Assembly: GCF_030818795.1 (NCBI RefSeq)
Contig: NZ_JAUTAY010000001.1
Location: 2,604,001 to 2,668,000 of the forward strand
DNA length: 64,000 bases
Direction of reading: 5' to 3'
Origin: Microbacterium sp. SORGH_AS_0862
GTDB lineage: Bacteria > Actinomycetota > Actinomycetes > Actinomycetales > Microbacteriaceae
Shown: positions 24,740 through 33,266 of the stretch, piece by piece
How positions within the stretch are numbered: position 1 is the stretch's first letter
Layout of the letters: each line of letters begins with the position of its first letter
The notes under the pieces: model-generated
Databases searched by the model: none
Seen by the model: the letters and a program-made list of their open reading frames with translations, nothing else
What the model was told of the DNA's origin: nothing
Made by a program: the position numbers and the translations under genes

Positions 24740-25090
24740 ATGAGCGGCCGCGAATTGGACCCCGACGGGACCGACAGCTACCACCCAGAGCACCCGTGGG
24801 AATCTGTCGGTCACCCGCTCTACCTGCCGCCCTCGCAACGCACCCGACTGAACTGGCCGCCCGAACCGGCGTACCCCGCGGGCCCACACGAAGCCAAGCT
24901 GTGGGATCGGTTACCCGTTCGCGTCGCTGCTGAGCCTGCCTGGCGCCGACAGTACGGGTACGCGCATCCCGCTCCCCGGCGGCCCTTGCTCTGTCGTATC
25001 GGCCTGCATGCTTGGCCCCTGTCCGTCAACGCCTACACCCAGGCGCCCGCGCCTGTCCGGTGTGAGCGCTGCGGTGAAGCGCGGAGTTGA
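24740..25090 (+). CDS. Small DUF1660-like zinc protein
   Basis: The 116-residue protein has an acidic/Pro-rich N-terminal region and a C-terminal CRIGLHAWPLSV followed by CERCGEARS, the CxxGxH...CxxCG pattern of the small DUF1660 phage family. ATG at 24740 is chosen for its strong GGGAGG ribosome binding site; in-frame ATGs at 24704 and 24716 are weaker. Function unknown. It begins the packaging block. Confidence 0.6.
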   Translation: MSGRELDPDGTDSYHPEHPWESVGHPLYLPPSQRTRLNWPPEPAYPAGPHEAKLWDRLPVRVAAEPAWRRQYGYAHPAPRRPLLCRIGLHAWPLSVNAYTQAPAPVRCERCGEARS

Positions 25091-25094
25091 GCGC

Positions 25095-25526
25095 ATGCAC
25101 GATCGCCGCGGCATCCGCGCCGATCGGGAGGCAGGCGTCAGTATCCGCGGCATCGCCCGCGCGACGGGCGCTTCTCGCAATGCCGTACGTCGCGCGCTCG
25201 ACCCCGACGCCCGCCTGGACTACGAGCGCCCGTCGATGGCGGAGGAGTACACGCCGGCCGTACGCGACGTGCTCGCCGACTACCCGCGCATCAGCGTCAA
25301 CCAGGTCGCCGAGATCATCGAGTGGCCCGGCGCTCGCCGCACCCTCTCCGACTTGGTCGCGCAGTTACGACCTGCCGCGCTTGAGCGAGAGCGCGAAGAC
25401 CTGAACCGCCCGGCGCTCGGAACTGTCCGCGCCGGCCGCATCCGCTTCGGCCCGATGATCGTCGGCCGCATGACCGTGGGGAGCATCCGTGGCATCGGCG
25501 AGGACGGTCAACTGGGATCCGCCTGA
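25095..25526 (+). CDS. HTH protein upstream of terminase
   Basis: The 143-residue protein opens with a resolvase/IstA-type helix-turn-helix (VSIRGIARATGASRNAVRRA, about residues 15-34), then a second helical domain (VRDVLADYPRISVNQVAEII). Position suggests it recognises packaging sites or regulates late genes. An IS21-type transposase origin is unlikely because no DDE domain or IstB follows. It overlaps the small terminase start by 38 bases. Confidence 0.65.
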   Translation: MHDRRGIRADREAGVSIRGIARATGASRNAVRRALDPDARLDYERPSMAEEYTPAVRDVLADYPRISVNQVAEIIEWPGARRTLSDLVAQLRPAALEREREDLNRPALGTVRAGRIRFGPMIVGRMTVGSIRGIGEDGQLGSA

Positions 25527-26274
25527 GCGGCTCAGTGTCGCCGCTCGCAAGGTGTGGGATGAGGTACGCGCCCGAGGGCGCATGCACCCGTCGGTCGACC
25601 CCGAGATGCTGGAGACCTACTGTGCGCTCGTGATCCGCTGGCGGGAGGCCGCAGCGAAGGTCGCAGAAGAGGGCCTCGTCGTTGACGGTGGCGAGAAGCG
25701 CGGCGCCGTGGTGCATCCGGCGCTCGCCGCCGAACGCGAGCTCGCCGAGCAGATCCGTAAGTGGTCGCCTCTCTTCAACCGCCCTGCCGGCGTCCGCCGC
25801 AAGGCGGGGCCGATGTACGACGCCACGCGGCGTTCGATCACCGCTGCTGAGCTGGACACGAAGCCGGAGTTCGAGGGCGTGCGTGAGGCCGTGCTGACGC
25901 TGGCGTGGCTGATCGATGAGGCGCAGCGGGAAGGTCTGGAGGCGCTGCAGAAGGCGACGTACAACCTGATCCCGTCGTACGTGAAGGGATGCGCCGAGCT
26001 CCAGATCACGCCGCGCGTCGATCCCGGCCGACGCGTTGAAGAAGGCGGGCAAGGTTGGCAAGCTCACGAAGTTCGGCGACGCGGCCGCCGCGCGCCGCGG
26101 GCGCGTCGCGAGCTAAGCGCACCCCGCTCGACCCGCTGCGCTGGCCGGTCCCGCAGGGATGCGGTCAGGCGTACGTCGACAAGGTCCACGAGCGCGACCT
26201 GGCGACGCCGGAGACGGCTCACCTGTTCGGGAACGCCGAGCCACGTATCTGCACTCCGCCGCTGCGCGAGCTGA
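25489..26274 (+). CDS. Terminase small subunit (P27-like), frameshifted end
   Basis: The protein binds phage DNA for packaging. GTG 25489 has GGGGAG upstream. Residues 1-175 form a helical P27-family-like domain (PPERLSVAARKVWDEV onwards). At about 26014 the coding pattern switches by +1: the other frame reads ASIPADALKKAGKVGKLTKF and ends naturally at TAA 26114-26116, just where the large subunit begins. The frame as written instead continues to 26274 as Arg-rich shadow. A one-base insertion in the CGCGCG run, a sequencing error or a programmed shift would explain this. The N-terminal domain is probably intact either way. Confidence 0.75.
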   Translation: MASARTVNWDPPERLSVAARKVWDEVRARGRMHPSVDPEMLETYCALVIRWREAAAKVAEEGLVVDGGEKRGAVVHPALAAERELAEQIRKWSPLFNRPAGVRRKAGPMYDATRRSITAAELDTKPEFEGVREAVLTLAWLIDEAQREGLEALQKATYNLIPSYVKGCAELQITPRVDPGRRVEEGGQGWQAHEVRRRGRRAPRARRELSAPRSTRCAGRSRRDAVRRTSTRSTSATWRRRRRLTCSGTPSHVSALRRCAS

Positions 26275-27932
26275 CGCCCGAGACGTCGCTCGGGTTCGAG
26301 GTCATCGACTTCGCCGACGAGGTGCTCGGCGTGATCCTGCTGCCCTGGCAGCGGGCCGCGCTGATCCGCATGCTCGAACTGCTCGAAGACGGGTCGCTCC
26401 GATTCCGTACTGTCCTCGTGCTCGTCGCCCGCCAGAACGGCAAGTCGACCCTCGCCCAGGTCCTCACGATCTGGCTGCTGTTCGTCTGGGGATGGCCGCT
26501 CGCTCTCGGCACCGCGCAGGACCTCGACGTAGCCGAGTCGCTGTGGGAAGAGGTCGTTGACCTCGTCGAGGCGAATGAGGAGCTCTCCGCTCTCAAGGAC
26601 TCCGTCACCAAGGTCAACGGCAAGAAATCGCTGAACCTCGTCACCGGAGCGAAGTACAAGGTCAAGGCCGCCACGCGCCGCGCCGGCCGCGGACTCTCGG
26701 GCAACCTCGTGCTGCTCGACGAGATCCGAGAGCACCAGACGTGGGGTGCATGGGGCGCCATCACCAAGACGACCATGGCGCGCGCCGAGGCGCTGATCCT
26801 TGCCCTGTCCAACGCGGGCGACGTCACCAGCATCGTGCTGCGCTATCTGCGTCTCATGGCGCACCGTGCGATCGGCGACCCCGACGGCATCGCCGCCGTC
26901 GAGGACGCGGGGCCCTCCGACGAAGACCTGGACGAACTGCTCGACACGAGCGACGAGGACGAACTCGACCTGGACGAGTTCGACGACGAGCTCGCGGACG
27001 CCGACGCTGACGATCTGGAGCAGGACGAGGACACGCTCTGCATCCTCGAATGGTCCGCCGCGCCCACGCGCGCCAAGCGCGACCGTGCCGGGTGGTCCGA
27101 AGCGAACCCCTCCCGCGGCTACACAATAAGCACGAAGACGATCGCCTCATCCTGCAACACCGACCCCGAGTGGGTGTTTCGCACCGAGGTGCTCTGCCAG
27201 TGGAACGATGGCGCCACCGCCGGCCCGTTCGCTCCCGGAGCGTGGGACGACGGCAAGATCGCGACTGTCAAGGACGCCGACGGTCGCCGCCGCATCGTCA
27301 ACCCCACGGTCGACCGCATCGAAGGGCCAGTGGTCGCAGCGATCGCCCAACAGCCGGGCCGATCCAAGACCTACCTGGCGCTCGCCGGGTACCGACCTGA
27401 CGGGCTGCCGCAGGTCGAGATCGTCACTGGGCGATACGGCGACGAGTGGGTCGAGGAGTGGCTGTCCAGTCCCGACCGGAAGGGGCGTATCAAGGCGGTC
27501 ACCGGTCAGACGAAAGCCTCGGCGGAAGCGACGCGGCTGAAGAAGCTCAAGCTCGAGTCGAAGTTCCGCATCCCCGTGGTTCCTCTTGAGGGGTCCGACC
27601 TGCTCGATGCGTACGCCGATGCTGACGACGCGATCCGTGAGAAGCGCGTGTGGCACACCCCATGGACCTCACTCGACCTCGCCGCAGCGACCGCGGTGTG
27701 GAAGGTGCTCGCAGGTGGCACGCGCGTCATCGACGTCAAGGAGTCCCCAACCGACGTGACCGCGCTTAGAGCGTGGGTCGCGGCGCTGTGGCTGCTTGAA
27801 CACCAGCCGGTTGCACCGCCACCGCCGCCTCCCGCGCCCAAGACGCTCGCCGATGTCGACGACGATCCGCGAGCGGGAAGCGACGACGACTACGACGACC
27901 CTCTCGCCGACATCGGAGACATGGGGTTCTGA
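26055..27932 (+). CDS. Terminase large subunit
   Basis: This is the ATP-driven packaging motor and nuclease. The ATPase domain has VLVARQNGKSTLAQVLTIWL (Walker A) and VLLDEIREH (Walker B with catalytic Glu). The nuclease half follows. Residues about 282-327 are an exceptionally acidic Asp/Glu stretch, an unusual insertion or linker. TTG 26055 is the only standard start codon before the conserved PLRWPVPQGCGQAYV, but the first 18 residues look like shadow coding, so the true start may be non-standard or altered with the small-subunit frameshift. Confidence 0.92.
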   Translation: MASSRSSATRPPRAAGASRAKRTPLDPLRWPVPQGCGQAYVDKVHERDLATPETAHLFGNAEPRICTPPLRELTPETSLGFEVIDFADEVLGVILLPWQRAALIRMLELLEDGSLRFRTVLVLVARQNGKSTLAQVLTIWLLFVWGWPLALGTAQDLDVAESLWEEVVDLVEANEELSALKDSVTKVNGKKSLNLVTGAKYKVKAATRRAGRGLSGNLVLLDEIREHQTWGAWGAITKTTMARAEALILALSNAGDVTSIVLRYLRLMAHRAIGDPDGIAAVEDAGPSDEDLDELLDTSDEDELDLDEFDDELADADADDLEQDEDTLCILEWSAAPTRAKRDRAGWSEANPSRGYTISTKTIASSCNTDPEWVFRTEVLCQWNDGATAGPFAPGAWDDGKIATVKDADGRRRIVNPTVDRIEGPVVAAIAQQPGRSKTYLALAGYRPDGLPQVEIVTGRYGDEWVEEWLSSPDRKGRIKAVTGQTKASAEATRLKKLKLESKFRIPVVPLEGSDLLDAYADADDAIREKRVWHTPWTSLDLAAATAVWKVLAGGTRVIDVKESPTDVTALRAWVAALWLLEHQPVAPPPPPPAPKTLADVDDDPRAGSDDDYDDPLADIGDMGF

Positions 27933-27945
27933 GAGGGGCGCACAC

Positions 27946-29328
27946 ATGGCTGTCCGCGATGACTTCGACCACATCAAGCTGCCGCGCCTGTTCGCACGCC
28001 GCACGCAGCCGCAGGCGCTCGCGGACGTCGCCGCCGCGCCGACACGCGAGGACGGCTACGTCACCGCTCCGGAGCAGTTCACCTTCTGGGATGTCCTGGA
28101 CGACGAGAAGGTGCCTGAGCTGATCTGGCCGGCCAATATCGAGGTGTACGACCAGATGCGCCGCACGGACGCACAGGTCATGTCGGTGCTCCGTGCCGTG
28201 ATGCTCCCGATTCGTCGCACGACGTGGCGACTCGACCCGGCGTTGGCGCCGCCCGAGGTGGTTGAGTTCGTCGCCGCGAACCTCGACCTTCCTGTGCTCG
28301 GTCAAGATGCGGTCGCCCGTCCGCGCACCGGAGACCGCTTCTCGTGGGCCGAACACCTGCAGCTCGCTCTCACCTGTCTGCCGTTCGGGCACTCGATCTT
28401 CGAGCAGACCTACCGCATCGCGCCCGACGCCAACGGCGTGCAGCGCGCCTGGATCCGCAAGCTCGGATGGCGCCCGCCCAAGACCATCGCGCGCATCGAC
28501 GTAGCCCCCGACGGTGGGCTGATCGCCATCGAGCAAGGCGTGGCCGGGACGAGCAAGCACCGCATGGAGGTAGACCGGCTCGTCGTCTACGTGCACGAAC
28601 GGGAAGGTGGCAACTGGCTCGGCCAGTCGCTGCTGCGCCCGGCTTACAAGTTCTGGGTGCTGAAGGATCGCATGCTGCGGATCCAAGCGCAGACCGTGGA
28701 CCGCAACGGCATGGGCGTGCCCGTCGTCGTCGCGCCCGAGATCCCCGCAGGCGTGTACGACCCTGAGGAGTACACGAAGCGCCAGGATGCGGAGATCAAG
28801 CGCGGCCTGTCCATCGCCAAGAACTTCCGGTCGGGCCGCCAGGCTGGTGCGTCGATCGCGAACAGCGGCGACATCAAGCTGCTCGGTGTCGAGGGCACGC
28901 TCCCGGACGCGAACAAGCCGATCCGCTACTACGACGAGCAGATCGGGCGCAGCGTTCTCGCGAACTTCCTGAACCTCGGCGGCGACGACTCCAAGGGGTC
29001 GTACGCACTCGGAGACACGTTCGCCGAGTTCTTCACGCTGTCGCTGCAGACGGTCGCCCTGACCATCGCAGATACCGCGAACAAGCACATCGTCGAAGAC
29101 CTGGTCGATCTCAACTTCGGATCGAACGTGCCTGCACCGCGGATCGTGTTCGACGAGATCGGGTCGCAGCAGCGCATCACGTCTGCCGCTCTGAAAGAGC
29201 TCGTCGACGCGGAGATCATCATGCCCGACGAGAAGCTCGAGCGATTCGCTCGTCAGACCTACGGGTTGCCGGAAGCCGACACGAGCACGTCGCGGCCGAA
29301 TCGACGCGCGTCAGGAGAGGGAGCATGA
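27946..29328 (+). CDS. Portal protein (DUF935/Mu gp29-like)
   Basis: The 460-residue portal forms the dodecameric ring through which DNA enters and leaves the head. Typical sequence includes IEVYDQMRRTDAQVMSVLRA near residue 65, the TWRLDP strand, and the long stem and clip region. ATG 27946 follows GAGAGGGG and comes 13 bases after the terminase stop; an in-frame extension to 27796 shadows the terminase. It overlaps the protease by 4 bases. The family assignment (DUF935) is from overall resemblance. Confidence 0.9.
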   Translation: MAVRDDFDHIKLPRLFARRTQPQALADVAAAPTREDGYVTAPEQFTFWDVLDDEKVPELIWPANIEVYDQMRRTDAQVMSVLRAVMLPIRRTTWRLDPALAPPEVVEFVAANLDLPVLGQDAVARPRTGDRFSWAEHLQLALTCLPFGHSIFEQTYRIAPDANGVQRAWIRKLGWRPPKTIARIDVAPDGGLIAIEQGVAGTSKHRMEVDRLVVYVHEREGGNWLGQSLLRPAYKFWVLKDRMLRIQAQTVDRNGMGVPVVVAPEIPAGVYDPEEYTKRQDAEIKRGLSIAKNFRSGRQAGASIANSGDIKLLGVEGTLPDANKPIRYYDEQIGRSVLANFLNLGGDDSKGSYALGDTFAEFFTLSLQTVALTIADTANKHIVEDLVDLNFGSNVPAPRIVFDEIGSQQRITSAALKELVDAEIIMPDEKLERFARQTYGLPEADTSTSRPNRRASGEGA

Positions 29329-30596
29329 CCGAGAAGCAGAAGGAGCAGCACCGATACTGGGGATCCGTCGAACCTCCCAAGGCCAAGACCGAGTTCTTCA
29401 GCGCCGTCGCCACGCCCGTGTCGGAGGGGAGCGATGCGAAGGTCGCCACCATCCGCATGTACGGCCCGATCGACAGTTGGGGCGGCTGGTGGGGGATCTC
29501 CACCGAAGACGTCGGCCGAGTGCTCGACGCGCTCCCTGACACGGTCGAGCAGATCGTGCTTCGCATCAACTCGCCCGGTGGCGAGGTGTGGGAAGCGGTC
29601 GCGATCCTCAACATGCTGTCGGCCCACAAGGCCAACGTGGTGGCCGTCGTCGACGGCCTCGCCGCATCGGCCGCGTCGTTCATCGCCGCGGGCTGCGACG
29701 AGACCGTCATGAGCCCCGGCAGCCAGATGATGATCCACTCGCCCCACATGATCGCGTGGGGCAACGCGGTCAAGCTGCGCAAGCATGCGGCGTTCCTCGA
29801 CAAGCTTGAGGAGTCCTGCATCGAGATCTACACGGCCAAGGCCGGGGAGCAGGACTGGCGCTCGCTGCTCGCCGAGGAGACGTGGCTGTCCGCGGCGGAC
29901 GCCGTCGCTCTCGGCCTCGCGGACCGTGCCGGAGTCGTCCCCGACGCAGGCACCGCGACGACCGTCGGAGCTGACGACGAGGAGACCGACGACCTCATCG
30001 TCATCACCCTCGACGACGACGCTGACGCGGCGGCCGCCGCACGCATCCACGCCGCCGCCGCCTCCGCGCGCGCAGCGGCACCCAAGCCCCCGGACTCGAC
30101 CGAGCCGGGTAACCCCGCCAACAAGGAGGAGCTCACTATGAGCGACAAGTTCCTGGCTGACGTTCGCGACCGGCTCGGCATCACCGACGCCAACGCCTCG
30201 GAAGAGACGGTGCTCGCCGCTCTCGACGAGCGTGTCGCCACGCCCGCCCCCACCGCAGCACTGCCCGACGGCGTCGTCCCCATCGAGGCGACGCAGCTCG
30301 AGCAGATGCGCGCCGACGCCGCCGCCGGCCGCCAGGCCCGCGACGAGCAGATCGCGACTGCCCGCGCGGCCACTGTCGAGGCCGCGGTCGCCGACGGCCG
30401 CATCGCGCCCGCCCGCCGGGACCACTGGATCGCCGCGCTCGCCGCGGACGAAGGTGCGGCCGCCACCCTCGCAGGCCTCGAGAAGGGACTCATCCCGCTC
30501 GAACCGAAGGGGCACACCGGCGGCATCGACCAGTCCTCCGACGAGGACGGCACCTACTCGAAGCTGTTCCCGACTGCGAAGGCTGAGGAGGCCTGA
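29325..30596 (+). CDS. ClpP-like head maturation protease with scaffold tail
   Basis: The 423-residue protein has an N-terminal S14/ClpP-like fold: RINSPGGEVWEAVAI, nucleophile Ser115 in VDGLAASAASFIA and His138 in MMIHSPH. It cleaves scaffold and capsid precursors during prohead maturation. A Thr/Ala/Pro-rich linker joins it to a helical scaffold domain. That domain is also made separately from an internal in-frame ATG at 30138 with AAGGAGGAG upstream, like the C/Nu3 arrangement of phage lambda. Confidence 0.92.
   Translation: MTEKQKEQHRYWGSVEPPKAKTEFFSAVATPVSEGSDAKVATIRMYGPIDSWGGWWGISTEDVGRVLDALPDTVEQIVLRINSPGGEVWEAVAILNMLSAHKANVVAVVDGLAASAASFIAAGCDETVMSPGSQMMIHSPHMIAWGNAVKLRKHAAFLDKLEESCIEIYTAKAGEQDWRSLLAEETWLSAADAVALGLADRAGVVPDAGTATTVGADDEETDDLIVITLDDDADAAAAARIHAAAASARAAAPKPPDSTEPGNPANKEELTMSDKFLADVRDRLGITDANASEETVLAALDERVATPAPTAALPDGVVPIEATQLEQMRADAAAGRQARDEQIATARAATVEAAVADGRIAPARRDHWIAALAADEGAAATLAGLEKGLIPLEPKGHTGGIDQSSDEDGTYSKLFPTAKAEEA
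30138..30596 (+). CDS. Nested scaffold protein, internal start
   Basis: ATG 30138, in frame with the protease, has an excellent ribosome binding site (AAGGAGGAG, 5-6 bases upstream), far better than chance within a coding region. Translation gives a 152-residue acidic, helical protein (LEQMRADAAAGRQARDEQIA) typical of capsid scaffolds. Separate high-level expression of scaffold relative to protease fits the stoichiometry needed for prohead assembly. Confidence 0.75.
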   Translation: MSDKFLADVRDRLGITDANASEETVLAALDERVATPAPTAALPDGVVPIEATQLEQMRADAAAGRQARDEQIATARAATVEAAVADGRIAPARRDHWIAALAADEGAAATLAGLEKGLIPLEPKGHTGGIDQSSDEDGTYSKLFPTAKAEEA

Positions 30597-30598
30597 TC

Positions 30599-30961
30599 AT
30601 GCCCAAGAACTACCTTCCCCTCTACCGGCCGGGCCAGGTCGTCAGCTTCGGTGTCACCGCCGCGGTCACCGCCGGCCAGGTCGTTGAGGTCGGCAGTGCC
30701 GACTTCGCGATCGCTCCCGCCGCCGCCGCGTCCACCAAGGTCGTGGGCGTCGCAGGCCACGACGCCGGCATCGGCGACAAGGCAGCGGTCGAGGTCAACA
30801 AGGCCATCCACGAGCTCAAGGCGGTCGGCGCGGTCACGCGCGGCCAGCAGCTCGAGGCCGCCGCATCCGGTGGCGTGCGCACGCTCGCCTCGGGCAAGGC
30901 GCTCTACCTCGCCCTCGCCTCCGCGGTCGACGGCGCCCTCGTCCCCGTCATCCAGCTCTGA
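30599..30961 (+). CDS. Head decoration protein (DUF2190-like)
   Basis: This 120-residue beta-rich protein has repeated short strands (TAGQVVEVGSADFAIAPA, KVVGVAGHDAGIGDKAAVEV) like capsid decoration proteins of the DUF2190 group, which stabilise expanded heads. It lies between scaffold and major capsid genes, the usual place, with ATG 3 bases after the preceding stop. The last strand, ALVPVIQL, closes the barrel. Confidence 0.8.
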   Translation: MPKNYLPLYRPGQVVSFGVTAAVTAGQVVEVGSADFAIAPAAAASTKVVGVAGHDAGIGDKAAVEVNKAIHELKAVGAVTRGQQLEAAASGGVRTLASGKALYLALASAVDGALVPVIQL

Positions 30962-30974
30962 GAGGCAGACCGAG

Positions 30975-31889
30975 ATGCAGACCTACCCCTACACCCCGAC
31001 GCAGATCGACAACTCGACCGCGGCCGACTGGATCGCCTTCCTCAAGTCGCCCACGATGGTGCAGCGCCGCTTCGCGGAGATCATCGCTGCGCAGCAGTTC
31101 ATCGGCAACTACCTGCTCTCGGGCCGGTACACGATGAGCGGCGGCATGATCGCGGTGCCCGCGAACGAGAAGATCCGCACCGACCGCAAGGCCGCGACCG
31201 TCGCGCCGGGTGCTGAGTACAAGCTCACCAACCTGACGGCCGAGGAGTACGAGATCTACTCGTCGATGATCGAGGGCCTCGCGACCGAGATCACCGACGC
31301 GGAGGTCGGACGCAGCCGTCGTCAGCCGATCGACGACGCGTTCACCTTCCTGCAGACGGAGCTCGTCTTCGATGCCAACGAGATCGCCCTCGGTGTGATC
31401 AACTCGTCGGCGACCGCCACCTTCGCCGGCAGCGCCTGGACAAGCGGCAAGGCCATCCTGCGGGACGCCTACCTCGCCAAGGCCAAGGTGCGTCGCCTGA
31501 AGCTCGGCTACTCGATCGACACCGCGGTGCTGCCCAGTGAGCAGTACGCAGAGGTCATGCCCGAGCTGCTGGAGATCCTGCCCAAGGACGACCGCATGGC
31601 GCTCGGCGACGCGTTCCCCACCATCGCCGGGATCACCTGGCTGCCCGACGACGGCGACGACTTCAGCGACCCGCTGTTCATCGACCGCCGCCGCTACGGC
31701 GGCATCGCCCGCGAGCAGATCCCGTCGCCCGAATACCGCCAGATCGGCGGAGACACAGGCGTCGAGATCGCCTCGATCCGCAACATCGAGAACGGCGACA
31801 AGACCCGCCTGCAGGCGCGCAACGTGCACGTGCCGGTGATCACCAACCCGCTCGCCGCGATCCACGTCACCGGAACGGAGGCGCCCTGA
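30975..31889 (+). CDS. Major capsid protein
   Basis: The 304-residue protein has the HK97-like layout: an N-terminal arm (YTPTQIDNSTAADWIAFLK), an E-loop-like segment, a long helix (PIDDAFTFLQTELVFDANEI), and A-domain strands ending in RLQARNVHVPVITNPLAAIH. No separate large scaffold delta domain is present, consistent with the nested scaffold. Position after protease and decoration genes supports the call. A ribosome binding site (AGAGG) precedes ATG 30975. Confidence 0.9.
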   Translation: MQTYPYTPTQIDNSTAADWIAFLKSPTMVQRRFAEIIAAQQFIGNYLLSGRYTMSGGMIAVPANEKIRTDRKAATVAPGAEYKLTNLTAEEYEIYSSMIEGLATEITDAEVGRSRRQPIDDAFTFLQTELVFDANEIALGVINSSATATFAGSAWTSGKAILRDAYLAKAKVRRLKLGYSIDTAVLPSEQYAEVMPELLEILPKDDRMALGDAFPTIAGITWLPDDGDDFSDPLFIDRRRYGGIAREQIPSPEYRQIGGDTGVEIASIRNIENGDKTRLQARNVHVPVITNPLAAIHVTGTEAP

Positions 31890-32224
31890 TGAGCGTCCAG
31901 CACATCGCCAAGGCCCGCGTCGTGAAGGTCACCGTCGGCGGCGCCACCGGCAACCGCCTCGCACGAGTCCTCTTCGCCGGAGACCCGGTGCCCGAGAACG
32001 TCGACGAAGATCAGATCAAGCGCCTGCTCGACCGAGGCCTGATCGAGCCGATCTCCGAGGAGTCGAACGAAGTCGAGCTGCCCGAGGGCGAGCCGACCGA
32101 CAAGTGGTCCGTGCCGCAGCTCAAGAAGTACGCGGGCGACAAGAGCATCGATCTCGGTGCCGCCAAGAAGAAGGACGAACTGCTCGCCGCGATCGCTGCG
32201 GCCGCGCAGCCCGCCGGCAACTGA
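31889..32224 (+). CDS. Head-associated protein with HeH/SAP-like end
   Basis: The 111-residue protein has an N-terminal strand-rich part and a C-terminal helix-extended-helix motif (WSVPQLKKYAGDKSIDLGAA, then KKKDELLAAI). Such motifs occur in small phage head proteins near the capsid gene and can bind DNA or other head proteins. ATG overlaps the capsid stop by one base. Exact role unknown. Confidence 0.65.
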   Translation: MSVQHIAKARVVKVTVGGATGNRLARVLFAGDPVPENVDEDQIKRLLDRGLIEPISEESNEVELPEGEPTDKWSVPQLKKYAGDKSIDLGAAKKKDELLAAIAAAAQPAGN

Positions 32225-32237
32225 GACACAGGGGGCG

Positions 32238-32603
32238 ATGATGGCGATCACCAAAGAGGACCTCGGCGTAGACGACAACCTCGCGCGCCGCATCCTGGTG
32301 ACCACGCGCCGCATCGCCCCCTGCGTCCTCACCATCACCGGTGACGCCCGCGAGGACGCAATCGCGATCCTCAAAGGCGTCATCGCCGAACTCCCCGAGT
32401 CAGGCACACGCCGCACTCGATCGATGAGCCGCAACGGCACTTCGATCTCCTACGAGACGATCGAAACCGCATTCACCTCCGAAGCGCGTGCAGACCTCCG
32501 CTCACTGTGCGAAGCAGCACCCCCCGAGCCAGGGCTCGCCCAGGCATCCTTCCCATCCGACGCGCTCTTCCAGCGCCTCTGGCCCGAGGAGACCTACCCG
32601 TGA
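32238..32603 (+). CDS. Head-tail connector protein
   Basis: The 121-residue protein starts with MAITKEDLGVDDNLARRILV, the look of gp6/gp15-type adaptor proteins that attach below the portal, and has a basic central segment. It lies in the connector position after the capsid gene. The assignment rests mainly on position and size. Confidence 0.6.
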   Translation: MMAITKEDLGVDDNLARRILVTTRRIAPCVLTITGDAREDAIAILKGVIAELPESGTRRTRSMSRNGTSISYETIETAFTSEARADLRSLCEAAPPEPGLAQASFPSDALFQRLWPEETYP

Positions 32604-32926
32604 GCTTCCCCGCATCCTTCTTCTTCCCGCACATCATCAGCATCCGCGCGCTCGCCGGTGGCGCAGGCATGGGGGAAACCTACGCCGATGCCGTGCCGTC
32701 GATCGCCGAGGTGAAGGACGAGGCGCAGCTCGTGCGTACCGCGGACGGCGCTGAGGTCACCTCATCGACGCAGGTGACAGTGCCACTCGACACAGCCGCG
32801 CCGCTCGGCTCGCTGGTCACTGTCTGGGCCGGGCAAGGAGCCCAGCGTGAATCGGTCGTACTACGCGTCGCTCGGGATGAGAACCCGCCGCCGCTGCCCT
32901 CCCATCTGATCCTCTACCTCGAGTAG
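32600..32926 (+). CDS. Minor head/connector protein (stopper-like)
   Basis: The 108-residue beta-rich protein (DAVPSIAEVKDEAQLVRTAD, then STQVTVPLDTAAPLGSLVTV) matches the size and fold expected of a head-completion stopper. GTG 32600 overlaps the upstream stop (GTGA). The family was not recognised; function is inferred from its place between adaptor and tail genes. Confidence 0.55.
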   Translation: MSFPASFFFPHIISIRALAGGAGMGETYADAVPSIAEVKDEAQLVRTADGAEVTSSTQVTVPLDTAAPLGSLVTVWAGQGAQRESVVLRVARDENPPPLPSHLILYLE

Positions 32927-32939
32927 GAAGGCGCCCCGC

Positions 32940-33266
32940 GTGGTCAAGATGATGATGCCGATCCTCTCGATGTATGAGAAAGCCGCCCAACAGGGGCTGC
33001 GCGACATCGCTAGGGCGACGCTGAAGCTCTCGAACGAGAAGATCCCCAAGGACACCGAGGAAACCGCCGACTCCGGGTTCACCCGGGTGGACGATCTCAC
33101 CGCGCAGGTCGGTTACACCTCGCCGGTCGCTCCTCTCCAGCACGAGAACCTTGACAACAAGCATCCCAATGGTGGCGAGGCGAAGTTCCTTGAGCGCGCC
33201 GCCGAAGAGATCGACGCCGCCGCGATCATGGCGAAGCGGATGCGGAAGTTGCAGAGCGGTGGCTGA
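32940..33266 (+). CDS. HK97 gp10-like neck/tail-completion protein
   Basis: The 108-residue protein has a helix (EKAAQQGLRDIARATLKLSN) and the strand pair FTRVDDLTAQVGYTSPVAPL followed by QHENL, the typical HK97 gp10-like pattern with its conserved H/E near the end of the barrel. It acts at the head-tail joint. GTG 32940 follows GGAAGG. It overlaps the next gene by 8 bases. Confidence 0.75.
   Translation: MVKMMMPILSMYEKAAQQGLRDIARATLKLSNEKIPKDTEETADSGFTRVDDLTAQVGYTSPVAPLQHENLDNKHPNGGEAKFLERAAEEIDAAAIMAKRMRKLQSGG

Noticed and set aside
25095..25526. IS21-type transposase (IstA-like helix-turn-helix)
   Set aside because: Only the helix-turn-helix resembles IstA; there is no DDE domain, no IstB and no terminal repeats, and it sits in the terminase operon.
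27766..29088. A 440-codon minus-strand frame opposite the portal gene
   Set aside because: Low-complexity shadow of the portal coding strand with no motif and no ribosome binding site.
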